This document shows positions 8,213 through 18,370 of a stretch of DNA of 64,000 bases, piece by piece (position 1 is the first letter of the stretch; every line of letters begins with the position of its first letter). The stretch is taken from NCBI RefSeq assembly GCF_032463525.1, contig NZ_CP135971.1, positions 2,542,001 through 2,606,000 of the forward strand, in the 5' to 3' direction. The notes under the pieces were generated by a model, which saw only the letters and a program-made list of their open reading frames with translations, was not told the origin of the DNA and ran no database searches. This stretch comes from Pseudomonas sp. DTU_2021_1001937_2_SI_NGA_ILE_001. GTDB lineage: Bacteria > Pseudomonadota > Gammaproteobacteria > Pseudomonadales > Pseudomonadaceae. The position numbers and the translations under genes were made by a program.

Positions 8213-8593
8213 ATGTCTCTGATCAACGAATACCGCGCCACTGAAGAAGCCATCAAAGAGCTGCAGGCTCGTCTGAAGAACCTGTCCCAAGATGACAAAC
8301 TGCAGGCCGAGCTGGAATTCGAAGGCAAGCTGCGGACGCTGATGGGTGAGTACCAGAAGTCCCTGCGCGACATCATTTCCCTGCTGGACCCAGACGCCAA
8401 AGTTAACAAGGCGCCACGCAGCGCCGCCGTTAAAACCACGGGCACCAAGCGCGCCCGCAAGGTCAAGCAATACAAGAACCCGCACAACGGCGAAGTCATC
8501 GAAACAAAAGGTGGCAACCACAAGACCCTGAAAGAGTGGAAAGCCAAGTGGGGCAGCGACGAAGTTGAAAGCTGGGCCACGCTGCTGGGCTGA
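8213..8593 (+). CDS. mvaT: MvaT/TurA, H-NS-like xenogeneic silencer
   Basis: Nucleoid protein of 126 residues that coats and silences AT-rich DNA in Pseudomonas. The N-terminal half (about 1-60) is a charged coiled-coil oligomerisation region (EEAIKELQARLKNLSQDDK), followed by a Lys/Thr-rich linker. The C-terminal DNA-binding domain starts at about 82 and carries the conserved KVKQYKNPHNGEVIETKGGN and TLKEWKAKWG blocks. Sequence and position next to purU and sbcB match P. aeruginosa MvaT, called TurA in P. putida. It is a single-gene unit with its own promoter and terminator. Confidence 0.95.
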   Translation: MSLINEYRATEEAIKELQARLKNLSQDDKLQAELEFEGKLRTLMGEYQKSLRDIISLLDPDAKVNKAPRSAAVKTTGTKRARKVKQYKNPHNGEVIETKGGNHKTLKEWKAKWGSDEVESWATLLG

Positions 8594-8612
8594 TAACCCG
8601 ATTTGATGCATC

Positions 8613-8638
8613 AAACGCCAGCTGTTGCTGGCGTTTTT
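8613..8638 (+). terminator. Rho-independent terminator of mvaT
   Basis: Ten-bp stem AAACGCCAGC / GCTGGCGTTT with TGTT loop and a T-run, 19 bases after the stop. Confidence 0.9.
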
Positions 8639-8762
8639 CATTTCCGCAGGGCAACGTCTGACCGGCCAAGCGGCAGCCGCGTACGTAATCGCACGTCTGC
8701 GCCCGCCCTGGCATGTTTACTCGTGCGCCACGCTTGCCGCCCCGGAACAACTCATCACGGGT

Positions 8763-10193
8763 CTAGATACCCAGTCGGGTGCGCAGTCCCTGCACATAAT
8801 CTTGCCACTCGCTCAATATCTTCAATTGCTCGGTTTTCGAGTTCAGCGACAATTCGACCAGCGCCTGGGTAAAACTTTGCAACGTGTTCGGCGCCCCGTA
8901 TTCCGCGCGGGTCAGGCGCAAGCGACAGAAATTCAGCCAGCGTTGTTGTTCTTCCCTGCTCAAGGTCTCGGAAAAGTTACGTGCGCGGTAGCGAAACAAG
9001 AGTTCCGGCAGCCGTGCGTCATCAAAAGGCCATATGGGTTGTGCCAGTTGCGAAGGCTCGGCGCCACGCACTTGTTCGCACAAACGTCGATCCCGCTCCC
9101 CGATAAAACCGTCGTACAACTGCTGCTCGGGGTCCTGCGACGCCTCGAAATCTTCTTGTTCATATAGCGCCTGCAAGCGCGCCTGCCAAAGTTCGGGATT
9201 TTGCGTCAGGGCAGCGGCACGCTCGCGCATTATCGACATGTCCAGTTGCAGACGTTCACGGTCCTCTTCACGCAGAACATTGAGCGGCGCAATGACCGGG
9301 CAACGATTTATATGCAGCAGTTTCAACGGCACCGGCGACTCGCCGTCGGCCAATTCTTCACGACGCTTGTAAAGCCGCTGGCGCAACGACTCTGCGTCGA
9401 GTTCCAGCAAGGGCGAATGATCCAGGTGCAGGTCGCAGACGATCAGCGCATTACGGTTGCGCGGATGCCAGGCCAGCGGCAGGACCACCCCCAGATAATG
9501 CCGGGCGGCAGAGAAGCGCCCGGAGATATGCACCAGCGGCTGCAAGAGGCGGATCTGCTCCTGAACCTTCTGCTTGCTGCGCAGGGCGAACAGATAATCG
9601 TAGAGTTTCGGTTGCCGTTCGCGGATCAGTTTCGCCAGGGCGATGGTGGCGCGTACGTCGGACAGCGCATCGTGAGCCTGCCCGTGCTCGATGCCATTGG
9701 CCTGGGTCAGGCGTTCGAGCTTGAGGGTGACTCGCCCGTCCTCCTCCGGCCAGACGACCCCTTCGGGGCGCAAGGCATAGGCGGCACGCACCACGTCGAT
9801 GAGATCCCAGCGGCTGTTACCACCCTGCCACTCGCGGGCATAGGGGTCGAAGAAGTTGCGATACAGGCTGTAGCGGGTCATCTCGTCGTCGAACCGCAAG
9901 GTGTTGTAACCCGCACCGCAGGTACCTGGTGCGGCCAGCTCGGCATGCACGCGGGCCATGAAGTCGGCCTCGCACAGGCCCTTCTCGGCCAGGCGCTGAG
10001 GCGTGATGCCGGTCACCAGGCACGCCGCCGGATGCGGCAGGATGTCATCGGCAGGCTGACAGTACAGATTGACCGGTGCCGCGATTTCATTGAGGTCGCC
10101 GTCGGTACGGATGCCGGCCATCTGCAAGGGGCGATCACTGCGTGGATTGATGCCGGTGGTTTCGTAGTCGTACCAGAAGATGCTGGGCTTCAC
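8763..10193 (-). CDS. sbcB: Exodeoxyribonuclease I
   Basis: 3'-to-5' single-strand DNA exonuclease used in recombination and mismatch repair. The 476-residue product matches the E. coli enzyme length. The DEDDh catalytic motifs are visible: D and E in WYDYETTG (residues 9 and 11) and HDALSDV near 176 with the catalytic His and Asp. The SH3-like and helical C-terminal parts follow (HISGRFSAARHYLGVVLPLAWHP region). I choose GTG at 10193 because the family begins a few residues before the first motif; a longer frame to 10325 adds Cys/Arg-rich residues unlike the family. Confidence 0.94.
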   Translation of the reverse strand: MKPSIFWYDYETTGINPRSDRPLQMAGIRTDGDLNEIAAPVNLYCQPADDILPHPAACLVTGITPQRLAEKGLCEADFMARVHAELAAPGTCGAGYNTLRFDDEMTRYSLYRNFFDPYAREWQGGNSRWDLIDVVRAAYALRPEGVVWPEEDGRVTLKLERLTQANGIEHGQAHDALSDVRATIALAKLIRERQPKLYDYLFALRSKQKVQEQIRLLQPLVHISGRFSAARHYLGVVLPLAWHPRNRNALIVCDLHLDHSPLLELDAESLRQRLYKRREELADGESPVPLKLLHINRCPVIAPLNVLREEDRERLQLDMSIMRERAAALTQNPELWQARLQALYEQEDFEASQDPEQQLYDGFIGERDRRLCEQVRGAEPSQLAQPIWPFDDARLPELLFRYRARNFSETLSREEQQRWLNFCRLRLTRAEYGAPNTLQSFTQALVELSLNSKTEQLKILSEWQDYVQGLRTRLGI

Positions 10194-10473
10194 GAGGGGG
10201 ATCCTGAACTGAATACCGACGCAGTTTAGAGCCAGCACCGCGCAAATGGCCAATCTGCACCCGTCCTGCTGGCCACAGCGACTTATCCTGCACGTACAGT
10301 CCAGGCGTCCGATTGTCCAAAGCAAAGGTTCGGGTTACCGTCGCCGCTCATGCCCGCCCGCAAACGCCTCCCCTGCCGGAACTGGCGTAGGCCTGGCGTT
10401 GTCAGGCAAGATGCCGCCATTGCGGTCGCGAACGACGGTCCTTCCCACCCACCGCCCCAGGCCCAAGACCCCA

Positions 10474-11187
10474 ATGCTTCCAGCTTCGCCAAGGCAGGCA
10501 CCACCACTGGACACCCGGCTCGGCATCGAGACCCCGGAAGGCATAGAGCTGCTCCTGCGCCCGGCGGGGCTGGTGCCGCGTGCACTGGCCTTCGCCATCG
10601 ACCTGGGCCTGCGCGGGGTGCTGCTCGCGGCGGGCTACCTGCTGCTCAGCGGCCTCGGACACCTCGGCACGGGCCTGGCAGCCATCGGCTTCTTCCTGGT
10701 CAACTGGTGGTACGCCGTGCTGTTCGAGGTACTCAACCAGGGCCGCACGCCCGGCAAGCAACTGCTCGGCCTGCGCGTCGTACAGGACGACGGCACCCCG
10801 ATCGGCTGGGCCGGCTCGCTGATCCGCAACCTGCTGCGCCTGGTCGACATGCTGCCGTTCGGCTACGCCGCCGGTGCCATCGCCTGCCTCAATCATCCGC
10901 AGTTCAAGCGCCTGGGCGACCTGGCGGCCGGCACCCTGGTGGTCTATCGCGAACAGCCCGCCCAGCGCCCCGAACTGCCGGCAGCAAACGCCGAGCCTGC
11001 ACCGTTCGCGCTACACATGGCCGAACAGCTGGCCATCCTGGAACTGGCCGAGCGCCAGGCCGAACTCTCAGCACAACGCGCCCGGGAACTGGCTGCCCTG
11101 CTCGCCGAGCCCTTGCGTGTCGCCCCCGAACAGGCGCTGGCACGGGTCAATGGCATCGCTCACCATCTACGGGGCGACGCGCCATGA
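10474..11187 (+). CDS. RDD-family membrane protein (gene 1 of MoxR operon)
   Basis: A 237-residue inner-membrane protein with an RDD domain. The hallmark Arg and Asp residues sit in RALAFAIDLGLRG (first helix), and the Asp of the later helix in RNLLRLVDMLPFG. The family loop NQGRTPGKQLLGLRVV lies between. Beyond residue ~165 comes a soluble Glu/Ala/Arg-rich helical tail (LAILELAERQAELSAQRAREL). The ATG at 10474 is chosen since upstream frame residues are Pro/Arg/Ser-rich and unlike the family. Its stop overlaps the next start by 4 bases, and five further genes follow without gaps. The role is unproven; RDD domains are often transport or stress linked. Confidence 0.85.
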   Translation: MLPASPRQAPPLDTRLGIETPEGIELLLRPAGLVPRALAFAIDLGLRGVLLAAGYLLLSGLGHLGTGLAAIGFFLVNWWYAVLFEVLNQGRTPGKQLLGLRVVQDDGTPIGWAGSLIRNLLRLVDMLPFGYAAGAIACLNHPQFKRLGDLAAGTLVVYREQPAQRPELPAANAEPAPFALHMAEQLAILELAERQAELSAQRARELAALLAEPLRVAPEQALARVNGIAHHLRGDAP

Positions 11188-12164
11188 AACAGAACCTGTT
11201 CGAAGCCCGTCACCAGGCGCAATGGCAGGGTTTCGCCGAACATTTGCAAGCGCTGGAGAAAGGCACGCGCGACGCGGCTGCCAGTGAAGGCTTCGGCCAC
11301 GAGTACCGGCGTATCTGCCAGCACCTGGCGTTGGCGCGGGAACGCGGCTACAGCCGGCATCTGGTGGAATCGCTCCAGCAACTGGCCATGCGTGGCCACC
11401 AGCAGTTCTATCGACACCACAACCAGTCGGCGAGCGGGCTGCTGGGCTTCGTGGTGGCCGGTTTTCCACGCCGGGTAAGGACCGAATGGCGGTTCGTGGC
11501 ACTGGCCGGGCTGCTGTTCATCGCTGGCCTGCTGGGCATGGGCCTGTTGGTGTACTGCGTTCCCGAGCTGGTCTACAGCGTCATGAGCGTCGAGCAGGTG
11601 ACCGACATGCAGGCCATGTACAAGCCCGACGTCAGCCGCCTCGGGCGGTTGGCCGAGCGGGCGTCCAGCGAAGACTGGATGATGTTCGGCTACTACATCA
11701 TGAACAACATCGGCATCGCCTTCCAGACCTTCGCCAGCGGCCTGTTGCTGGGCCTGGGCAGCCTGTTCTTCCTGCTATACAACGGCCTGTTGATCGGCGC
11801 CGTCGCCGCCCACCTGACCGACATCGGCTCGGGCCAGACCTTCTGGCCCTTCGTCATCGGCCATGGTGCCTTCGAGCTGACCGCCATCGTCCTGGCCGGG
11901 GCTGCCGGGCTGAAACTGGGCTGGGCACTGCTGTCGCCCGGCCGCCTGTCACGCGGCGCGGCATTGCGTGTGGCCGCCGGGCACAGCGTGCAACTGATGG
12001 GCGGTGTCATTCTCATGTTGCTGGTCGCGGCCTTCATCGAGGCCTACTGGTCTTCGATGACCTGGCCGGCACCGTGGATCAAATACCTGGCCGGTGGCCT
12101 GTCCTGGACCCTGGTAGCCGCCTGGCTGCTGCTCTCTGGCAGAGACCGTCATGCAACTCAATGA
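11184..12164 (+). CDS. Stage II sporulation protein M-like (SpoIIM/DUF95) membrane protein
   Basis: A 326-residue protein with a soluble N-terminal ~95 residues and then several transmembrane helices. The SpoIIM-type core includes NNIGIAFQTFASGLLLGLGS and a conserved region ending in VIGHGAFELTAIVLAGAAG, both family hallmarks. In Bacillus, SpoIIM remodels peptidoglycan with SpoIID and SpoIIP, but Pseudomonas does not sporulate, so the name shows only fold similarity. It overlaps the RDD gene by 4 bases (ATGA) and the next gene by 14. It probably forms a membrane complex with its operon partners. Confidence 0.85.
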   Translation: MKQNLFEARHQAQWQGFAEHLQALEKGTRDAAASEGFGHEYRRICQHLALARERGYSRHLVESLQQLAMRGHQQFYRHHNQSASGLLGFVVAGFPRRVRTEWRFVALAGLLFIAGLLGMGLLVYCVPELVYSVMSVEQVTDMQAMYKPDVSRLGRLAERASSEDWMMFGYYIMNNIGIAFQTFASGLLLGLGSLFFLLYNGLLIGAVAAHLTDIGSGQTFWPFVIGHGAFELTAIVLAGAAGLKLGWALLSPGRLSRGAALRVAAGHSVQLMGGVILMLLVAAFIEAYWSSMTWPAPWIKYLAGGLSWTLVAAWLLLSGRDRHATQ

Positions 12165-13674
12165 CGCCGGTATCGAGATCCGCCCGCGCCCGGCCTGGGA
12201 AGCCCTCGACCTCGGCGTACTGCTGGCGCGCGAACACCGCCGCCTGCTGATGCTCTCCTGGGCTCTTGTTACCCTGCCGCTGCTGGCCCTGATGACCGCA
12301 TTGCTATGGGATTACCCCGGTGCGGTGATGCTGCTGTTCTGGTGGCTGAAACCGCTGTACGAGCGCCTGCCGCTGCTGATCCTGTCACGCGCCCTGTTCG
12401 GTGCCACCCCGACGCTGAAGCAGGCCCTGCGCGCCTGGCCCGGAACGCTCAGGCAGCAATGGCTACCCAGCCTGTTCTGGCGTCGCCTGAGCCTGATACG
12501 CAGCTTCACCTTGCCGGTGCAGCAGCTCGAAGGTCTGGCTGGCGAGGCCCGGGCCCGGCGCCTGAGCGTTTTGTGCCAGGCCGACCTGAACGCCGCACGC
12601 TGCCTGACGCTGGTCGGCGCGCACCTGGAAACGGTCCTGTACACCGGGGCGCTCCTGCTGGTCTGGTCCTTCATTCCAAGGCAACTGGACCTGGACTGGA
12701 AATGGCTACTGTGGATGGGTAGCGACGAGCAATGGCTGTGGGCCGATCATCTGATGAACCTGCTCTACGCCCTGGTACTGATCGTCTGGGAGCCCATCTA
12801 CGTTGCCTGCGGCTTCACGCTGTACCTCAACCGCCGTACGCGCCTCGAAGCCTGGGACATCGAACTGGTGTTCCGCCGCCTGCGCCAGCGGCTGGCCAGT
12901 ACCGCCAGCCTTCTGCTGCTCGGCGGCGCACTGCTGCTGGCGCAGTGGCCGAGCAATGCCTGGGCCACCACCGAACTGCCCGTACAAAGCCCGCGCCTGA
13001 CTCATCAACCGCTGAACAGCGAACAGTCACGCCAGGCCATCGGCGAATTGCTGGACAAACCACCGTTCAAGAACCCGGAAACCATCACTGGCTGGCGCTT
13101 TCCGGAAACCGGGCAGCCCCCGCCCAGCGAGCCATCCGCTCGATCATTCGGCTGGTGGCGACAGCTGGCGGAGGCCGCCGGCCTCTTCGCCCGTCTGCTG
13201 GAAATCCTGCTGTGGGCGCTGGCCATTGGCCTGATGGTGCTCCTGGCCTGGCGCTACCGGCACTGGCTGCGCCTGTTCGCTCGCCCTGTCGAACGACAAG
13301 CCCCCGCAGCGACAGCGCCACCCCAACAGCTGCTCGGCCTGCAGATCGGTGCCGCCAGTCTGCCGGCGGATATCCTCGGCAGCGTCCAGACGCTGTGGCC
13401 CCATGCCCCCCGCGAAGCCCTGAGCCTGCTCTACCGGGCCATGCTCAGCCGCTTGATCAGCGACTATCGCCTGCCGCTGCGCGAAGCCGACACCGAAGGC
13501 CTGGTGCTCGAACGCATCGCCGCGCACAACGATCCCGCACTCGATGAATTCAGCCGCGACCTCACCCGGCACTGGCAGAACCTCGCCTACGGCCATCGCC
13601 TGCCCAGCGACGAAACGCTGCAGCACCTGTGCGCAGGCTGGCGCCGTCTGTTCGAATCCGGAGCGCCGGCATGA
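12151..13674 (+). CDS. Membrane protein with C-terminal DUF4129 domain
   Basis: A 507-residue protein. The N-terminal half has several hydrophobic segments (for example LSWALVTLPLLALMTALLW). A periplasmic-like stretch follows after LLLLGGALLLAQWPSNAWA, then a single helix near 350-370 (LLEILLWALAIGLMVLLAW) and a cytosolic C-terminal DUF4129 domain (LLYRAMLSRLISDYRLPLR). The domain pair DUF4129 with DUF4350 and MoxR is a recurrent association. It overlaps the upstream gene by 14 bases and the downstream gene by 4. No enzyme motif is seen, so function is unknown. Confidence 0.8.
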   Translation: MQLNDAGIEIRPRPAWEALDLGVLLAREHRRLLMLSWALVTLPLLALMTALLWDYPGAVMLLFWWLKPLYERLPLLILSRALFGATPTLKQALRAWPGTLRQQWLPSLFWRRLSLIRSFTLPVQQLEGLAGEARARRLSVLCQADLNAARCLTLVGAHLETVLYTGALLLVWSFIPRQLDLDWKWLLWMGSDEQWLWADHLMNLLYALVLIVWEPIYVACGFTLYLNRRTRLEAWDIELVFRRLRQRLASTASLLLLGGALLLAQWPSNAWATTELPVQSPRLTHQPLNSEQSRQAIGELLDKPPFKNPETITGWRFPETGQPPPSEPSARSFGWWRQLAEAAGLFARLLEILLWALAIGLMVLLAWRYRHWLRLFARPVERQAPAATAPPQQLLGLQIGAASLPADILGSVQTLWPHAPREALSLLYRAMLSRLISDYRLPLREADTEGLVLERIAAHNDPALDEFSRDLTRHWQNLAYGHRLPSDETLQHLCAGWRRLFESGAPA

Positions 13675-14866
13675 ACGCGCGCCGGGGCCTGGCGGTGCTG
13701 CTGGTCGCGCTGGTGCTGCTGGGCACGGCGCTGCTCGCCTGGCAGCTGGAGCCCTACGAAGAAACCGTCGACCGAGGTCCCTCGCCTGAAGCCCGCGCCA
13801 ACCCCTACCTGGCGGCGCAACGCTTCCTTGAACAGCGGCACATCAACGTGCGCGCGGCAGACACCTGGACCGAGCTGCCCGTAGCGGCCGATACGCGCCA
13901 GACCCTGCTGCTGTTCGACGAGCGCTCAGCCATGACACCTCAGCAGGCCGATGCCTTGCTGGCCTGGGCCGAGCACGGTGGCCACCTGGTGTTCGTCGCC
14001 GAGCAACTGTGGAACGAACACCTGGGGCGCAGCGGCGACCTGCTGCTGGATCGCCTGCACATTCACCAGTACCGCACGGCCGACCTGCCGCCGGCGAACA
14101 CCCAAGCGCCGAACAGCCCGTTGCCAGTGCCGATGGCCAGGCCGAGCCCGAAGCGCGAGCGTGGCCCACAGCTGACGCGCTTGTACCTGGAGAACGAAGA
14201 CTCGCCGGCCTACATGAGCTTCGATCCGGCCTACCACCTCGAAGACCCCGAGGATCACGCCCAGTACTGGGCCAACAGCGCCAACGCCACGCACATGCTG
14301 CAACTGCAGCACGGCCAGGGCCTGGTCACCATCGTCACCGACGCCGAACTGTGGAAGAACAACGCCATCGACCGCTACGACAACGCCTGGCTGCTCTGGT
14401 ATCTGACCCAGGACAGTACGGTGACCCTGGTCGCCCGCGCCCGCCACGACAACCTGCTGACCCTCCTGGTCAGGTACTTCCCGCTGGCTCTGACCACTCT
14501 GGCGGTGCTGCTGGTGCTGGCGCTATGGCGTGCAGCCATGCGTGAAGGCCCATTGCAGACACTGCCTGCAAGCGGGCGCCGGCAACTGACCGAGCATTTG
14601 CGCGCGGCCGCCGATTTCCTGCTGCGCCAGAATGGCCAGCAGGTGCTGCTCAGGCACTTGCAGCGCGACGTGCTGCGCAGAGCCCGCCAGCGCCACCCCG
14701 GTTTCGAGGCCCTGGGGGTCACCGAGCAGTGGCAGATCCTCGCCAGGCTGACCCGCCAGCCGACCCGCACCATCAGCCTGGCCTTGCGGCCACCTTCGCC
14801 CCAGCGCTTGTCCAAGGCCGAATTCACCCGTCAGGTGGCCCACCTGCAAACCATCAGGAATGCCCT

Positions 14867-14870
<4 letters not shown>
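13671..14870 (+). CDS. DUF4350 domain membrane protein
   Basis: A 399-residue protein. It starts with a membrane anchor (LAVLLVALVLLGTALLAW, about 7-24), followed by a large soluble domain of DUF4350 type. That domain contains LLLFDERSAMTPQQADALLAW and HGGHLVFVAEQLWNE, a Rossmann-like 'GATase-related' arrangement. A second helix lies near 270-287 (LALTTLAVLLVLALW). The C-terminal ~110 residues are helical and basic. It starts 4 bases before the end of the DUF4129 gene and ends 4 bases into the MoxR gene. Cellular role unknown. Confidence 0.82.
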
Positions 14871-15900
<1,030 letters not shown>

Positions 15901-15904
<4 letters not shown>

Positions 15905-17244
15905 AACAGCACCTGCGCCCCTGCCGTGCATTGCTGCGCTGGATCGGCGCGCTGGCCGCCGTGGCCCTGGTGCCAGGCGTACTCGGCGCGCTCGGCCGGG
16001 GTGTGCCGCCAGAACTGACGCTCATCTACTGGTCGGCCCTGCTGGCGCTCATCGGCGTGGCACTGGTCGACGCCGCGTGGGTGATGCGCCTGCCGTCTCC
16101 ACGGCTGCAGCGGCAACTGTCCGGCAGCCTGTCGCTGGGGCGCTGGAGCGACGTACACCTGACCCTGCAACACGACGCTGCGATCCCTCTGCAATTGCGG
16201 GTGTTCGATCACGCAACCGATGGCCTGGCCTTCGAGCACCTGCCGCAGCAGCTCAAGCTGGAGCCTGAGGAGCATGCGCAGCTGACCTGGCGCGTGCGCC
16301 CGCTACGCCGAGGTCGCTTCACCCTGGAGCGTTGCGAGGTGTGGATCCGCAGCCCGATGGGCCTGTGGGAAACCCGCCGTCTGCTGGCGCTGCCCGACGC
16401 CTTCAAGGTCTATCCGGACTTCGCCCGCCCCTACGACAACCCGCTGCAAGGCCTCGACACCTGGCTGAGCCGGGCCGGCGTGCGACAGCAGCCGCGTCGC
16501 GGCCTGGGCATGGAATTTCATCAATTGCGCGAATTTCGCGAGGGCGACAGCCTGCGTCAGATCGACTGGAAGGCCACGGCGCGTCATCGCACGCCCATTG
16601 CCCGGGAATACCAGGACGAACGCGACCAGCAGATCCTGTTCATGCTCGATTGCGGACGGCGCATGCGCAGTCAGGATGGCGAACGCTCGCATTTCGACCA
16701 CGCCCTCAATGCCTGCCTGCTGCTCAGCCATGTCGCCCTGCGCCAGGGCGATGCGGTCGGCCTGTCGAGCTTCGCCGGCGACGCCGACCGGCATCTGGCT
16801 CCCGCCAAGGGGACCCAGCACATGAACCTGCTGCTCGATGCCGTCTGCGAACTGGACAGCACCCGGCGTCCGTCCGACTACAGCACGGCGGTAAAGGCAC
16901 TGCTGACCAGGCAGAAACGCCGGGCACTGGTGATCATGGTCACCAACCTGCGAGATGAAGATGACGAGGACCTGCTGGCGGCGCTCAGGCAGCTGGGCCA
17001 GCGCCACCGTGTGCTGGTGGCGAGCCTGCGCGAGGATGTGCTGGATCGGCTGCGCGGTGAACGGGTCGAACGCTACGAGCAGGCATTGACCTATTGCGCG
17101 ACGGTGGATTTTCTCAATCAGCGTGGCAGCCTGCACGAGCGCCTCGAAGCGCTCGGCGTGCCGGTGATCGATGCACGCCCACAGGACCTGGGCGTGCGGA
17201 TGGTCAACCTCTACCTGAGCTGGAAAAGCGCCGGCGCCCTGTAG
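15901..17244 (+). CDS. DUF58 domain protein (MoxR partner)
   Basis: A 447-residue protein. Two N-terminal transmembrane helices (about 15-65) are followed by a beta-rich segment and the DUF58 core GMEFHQLREFREGDSLRQID (about residue 201), then a VWA-like fold with FMLDCGRRM as the MIDAS-type strand. DUF58 proteins partner MoxR ATPases. It closes the operon. No clear terminator follows; the converging PilZ gene ends 16 bases downstream. Confidence 0.9.
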
Positions 17245-17259
17245 GTCTAGCCGCGCTGG

Positions 17260-17619
17260 TCAGGCCGAGGCTTCAAGTGGATAGAAGCTGAAGTAATGCT
17301 GCAGGCTGTGCATCAGTTCGAGATACTCGACCGGCGCTTCCTGGAGATGAAAGCCTGAATCGTAGCAACCTGGCGTCACGTCCTCATGACACCACTGGCA
17401 AGTGGCACTGACGTCGACCATGCGAAACTCATCGGGCCCCTGCGGGACCTTCAGACGCAGGTCGAAACGGCCGCCAACCAGCATCGGCAGGTCGCTGATC
17501 AGCATCAGTCCATCTTCGGACACATTGCCCAGACACCCCATGGGTCGGTCGGTATACCGATTGAAGACCTGGAGGTAGTACTGCAACTCGTGCCGCTTGA
17601 TTCTTCTTTCTCTAAGCAT
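17260..17619 (-). CDS. PilZ-domain c-di-GMP-binding protein
   Basis: A 119-residue single-domain protein. The N-terminal motif RERRIKRHELQYYLQVFNR resembles the RxxxR of PilZ domains, and GNVSEDGLMLIS is the D/NxSxxG-type second motif. This predicts c-di-GMP binding and a role in motility or biofilm control; the partner is unknown. I place the start at 17619, where GGGGAAGG precedes the ATG. A longer frame to 17703 lacks an SD. Confidence 0.85.
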   Translation of the reverse strand: MLRERRIKRHELQYYLQVFNRYTDRPMGCLGNVSEDGLMLISDLPMLVGGRFDLRLKVPQGPDEFRMVDVSATCQWCHEDVTPGCYDSGFHLQEAPVEYLELMHSLQHYFSFYPLEASA

Positions 17620-17817
17620 GGCAGCGCCTTCCCCTTCAATGACCGCAGGCGGCTGGTGCACAAACGCTTCATCACGCAAGGCGACCACCACAACCCGCCG
17701 CACGAAAATCCCTGGATGCAGGGCTTTTCCGCCCCTTTCATTCCGTTAACAGAGAGACTAGCGCAATTTATACGTACATCCACCCGAACACGCTACCAAT
17801 CATCCAATCGGGTGTAA

Positions 17818-18192
17818 CTAGCGTGATGCAGGAAAAGTGCGGGCGGGCTCGCGCGGCGGGAAATGCCCCAGTTGCGCCAGAGTGTCGAGACGCGCACGGG
17901 CCCTGAAGGCGTATTCGTTGCCGGGGTACTGATTGATGATGTACAGGTAGGTCTGCGCCGCATCCACGTACAGCTTCTGTTTTTCCAGGCATTGCCCGCG
18001 CAGCATCGAAACCTCGGGCTGCACGTAGCGCCGCGAGCGGCTCTGACGGTCGACCTTGGATAGCGCCAGCATCGCCGTATCGCAATCGCCACGGTCGTAA
18101 GCGCGGTAGGCTTCGTTGAGGTTGGAATTCATCGCCCAGCGGGTGCAGCCGCTGGCGGCGGCCAGCAGCACGACAAGCATCAAGATACGCAT
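17818..18192 (-). CDS. TPR-like lipoprotein
   Basis: A 124-residue protein with a lipoprotein signal (MRILMLVVLLAAASGC; lipobox AASGC, mature Cys at 16). The mature part has helix-pair repeats typical of tetratricopeptides (LNEAYRAYDRGDCDTAMLAL and YVDAAQTYLYIINQYPGNEYAFRAR). It is probably an envelope scaffold anchored to the outer membrane. It is transcribed away from pyruvate kinase. No partner is evident. Confidence 0.78.
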   Translation of the reverse strand: MRILMLVVLLAAASGCTRWAMNSNLNEAYRAYDRGDCDTAMLALSKVDRQSRSRRYVQPEVSMLRGQCLEKQKLYVDAAQTYLYIINQYPGNEYAFRARARLDTLAQLGHFPPREPARTFPASR

Positions 18193-18370
18193 GAGTCATC
18201 TCCTGTTCTGTGCCTGATATCGGCGGCCAGCGCCATTTCTTCAATCCAGCCTGCTCAACGGCGCTCAGCCGATTGCCCTGTCCGATCGAGGCGAGGTAGT
18301 GCAAAGGAACAATGACTACAGAGCCAGAGAGGAGTAGCCTCTGGCTGCGCTTCAATCTAGGAGTTTGTGC

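Noticed and set aside
10350..11183. Upstream extension of the SpoIIM-like frame
   Set aside because: It only shadows the RDD gene in another frame; the true start is the ATG overlapping the RDD stop at 11184.
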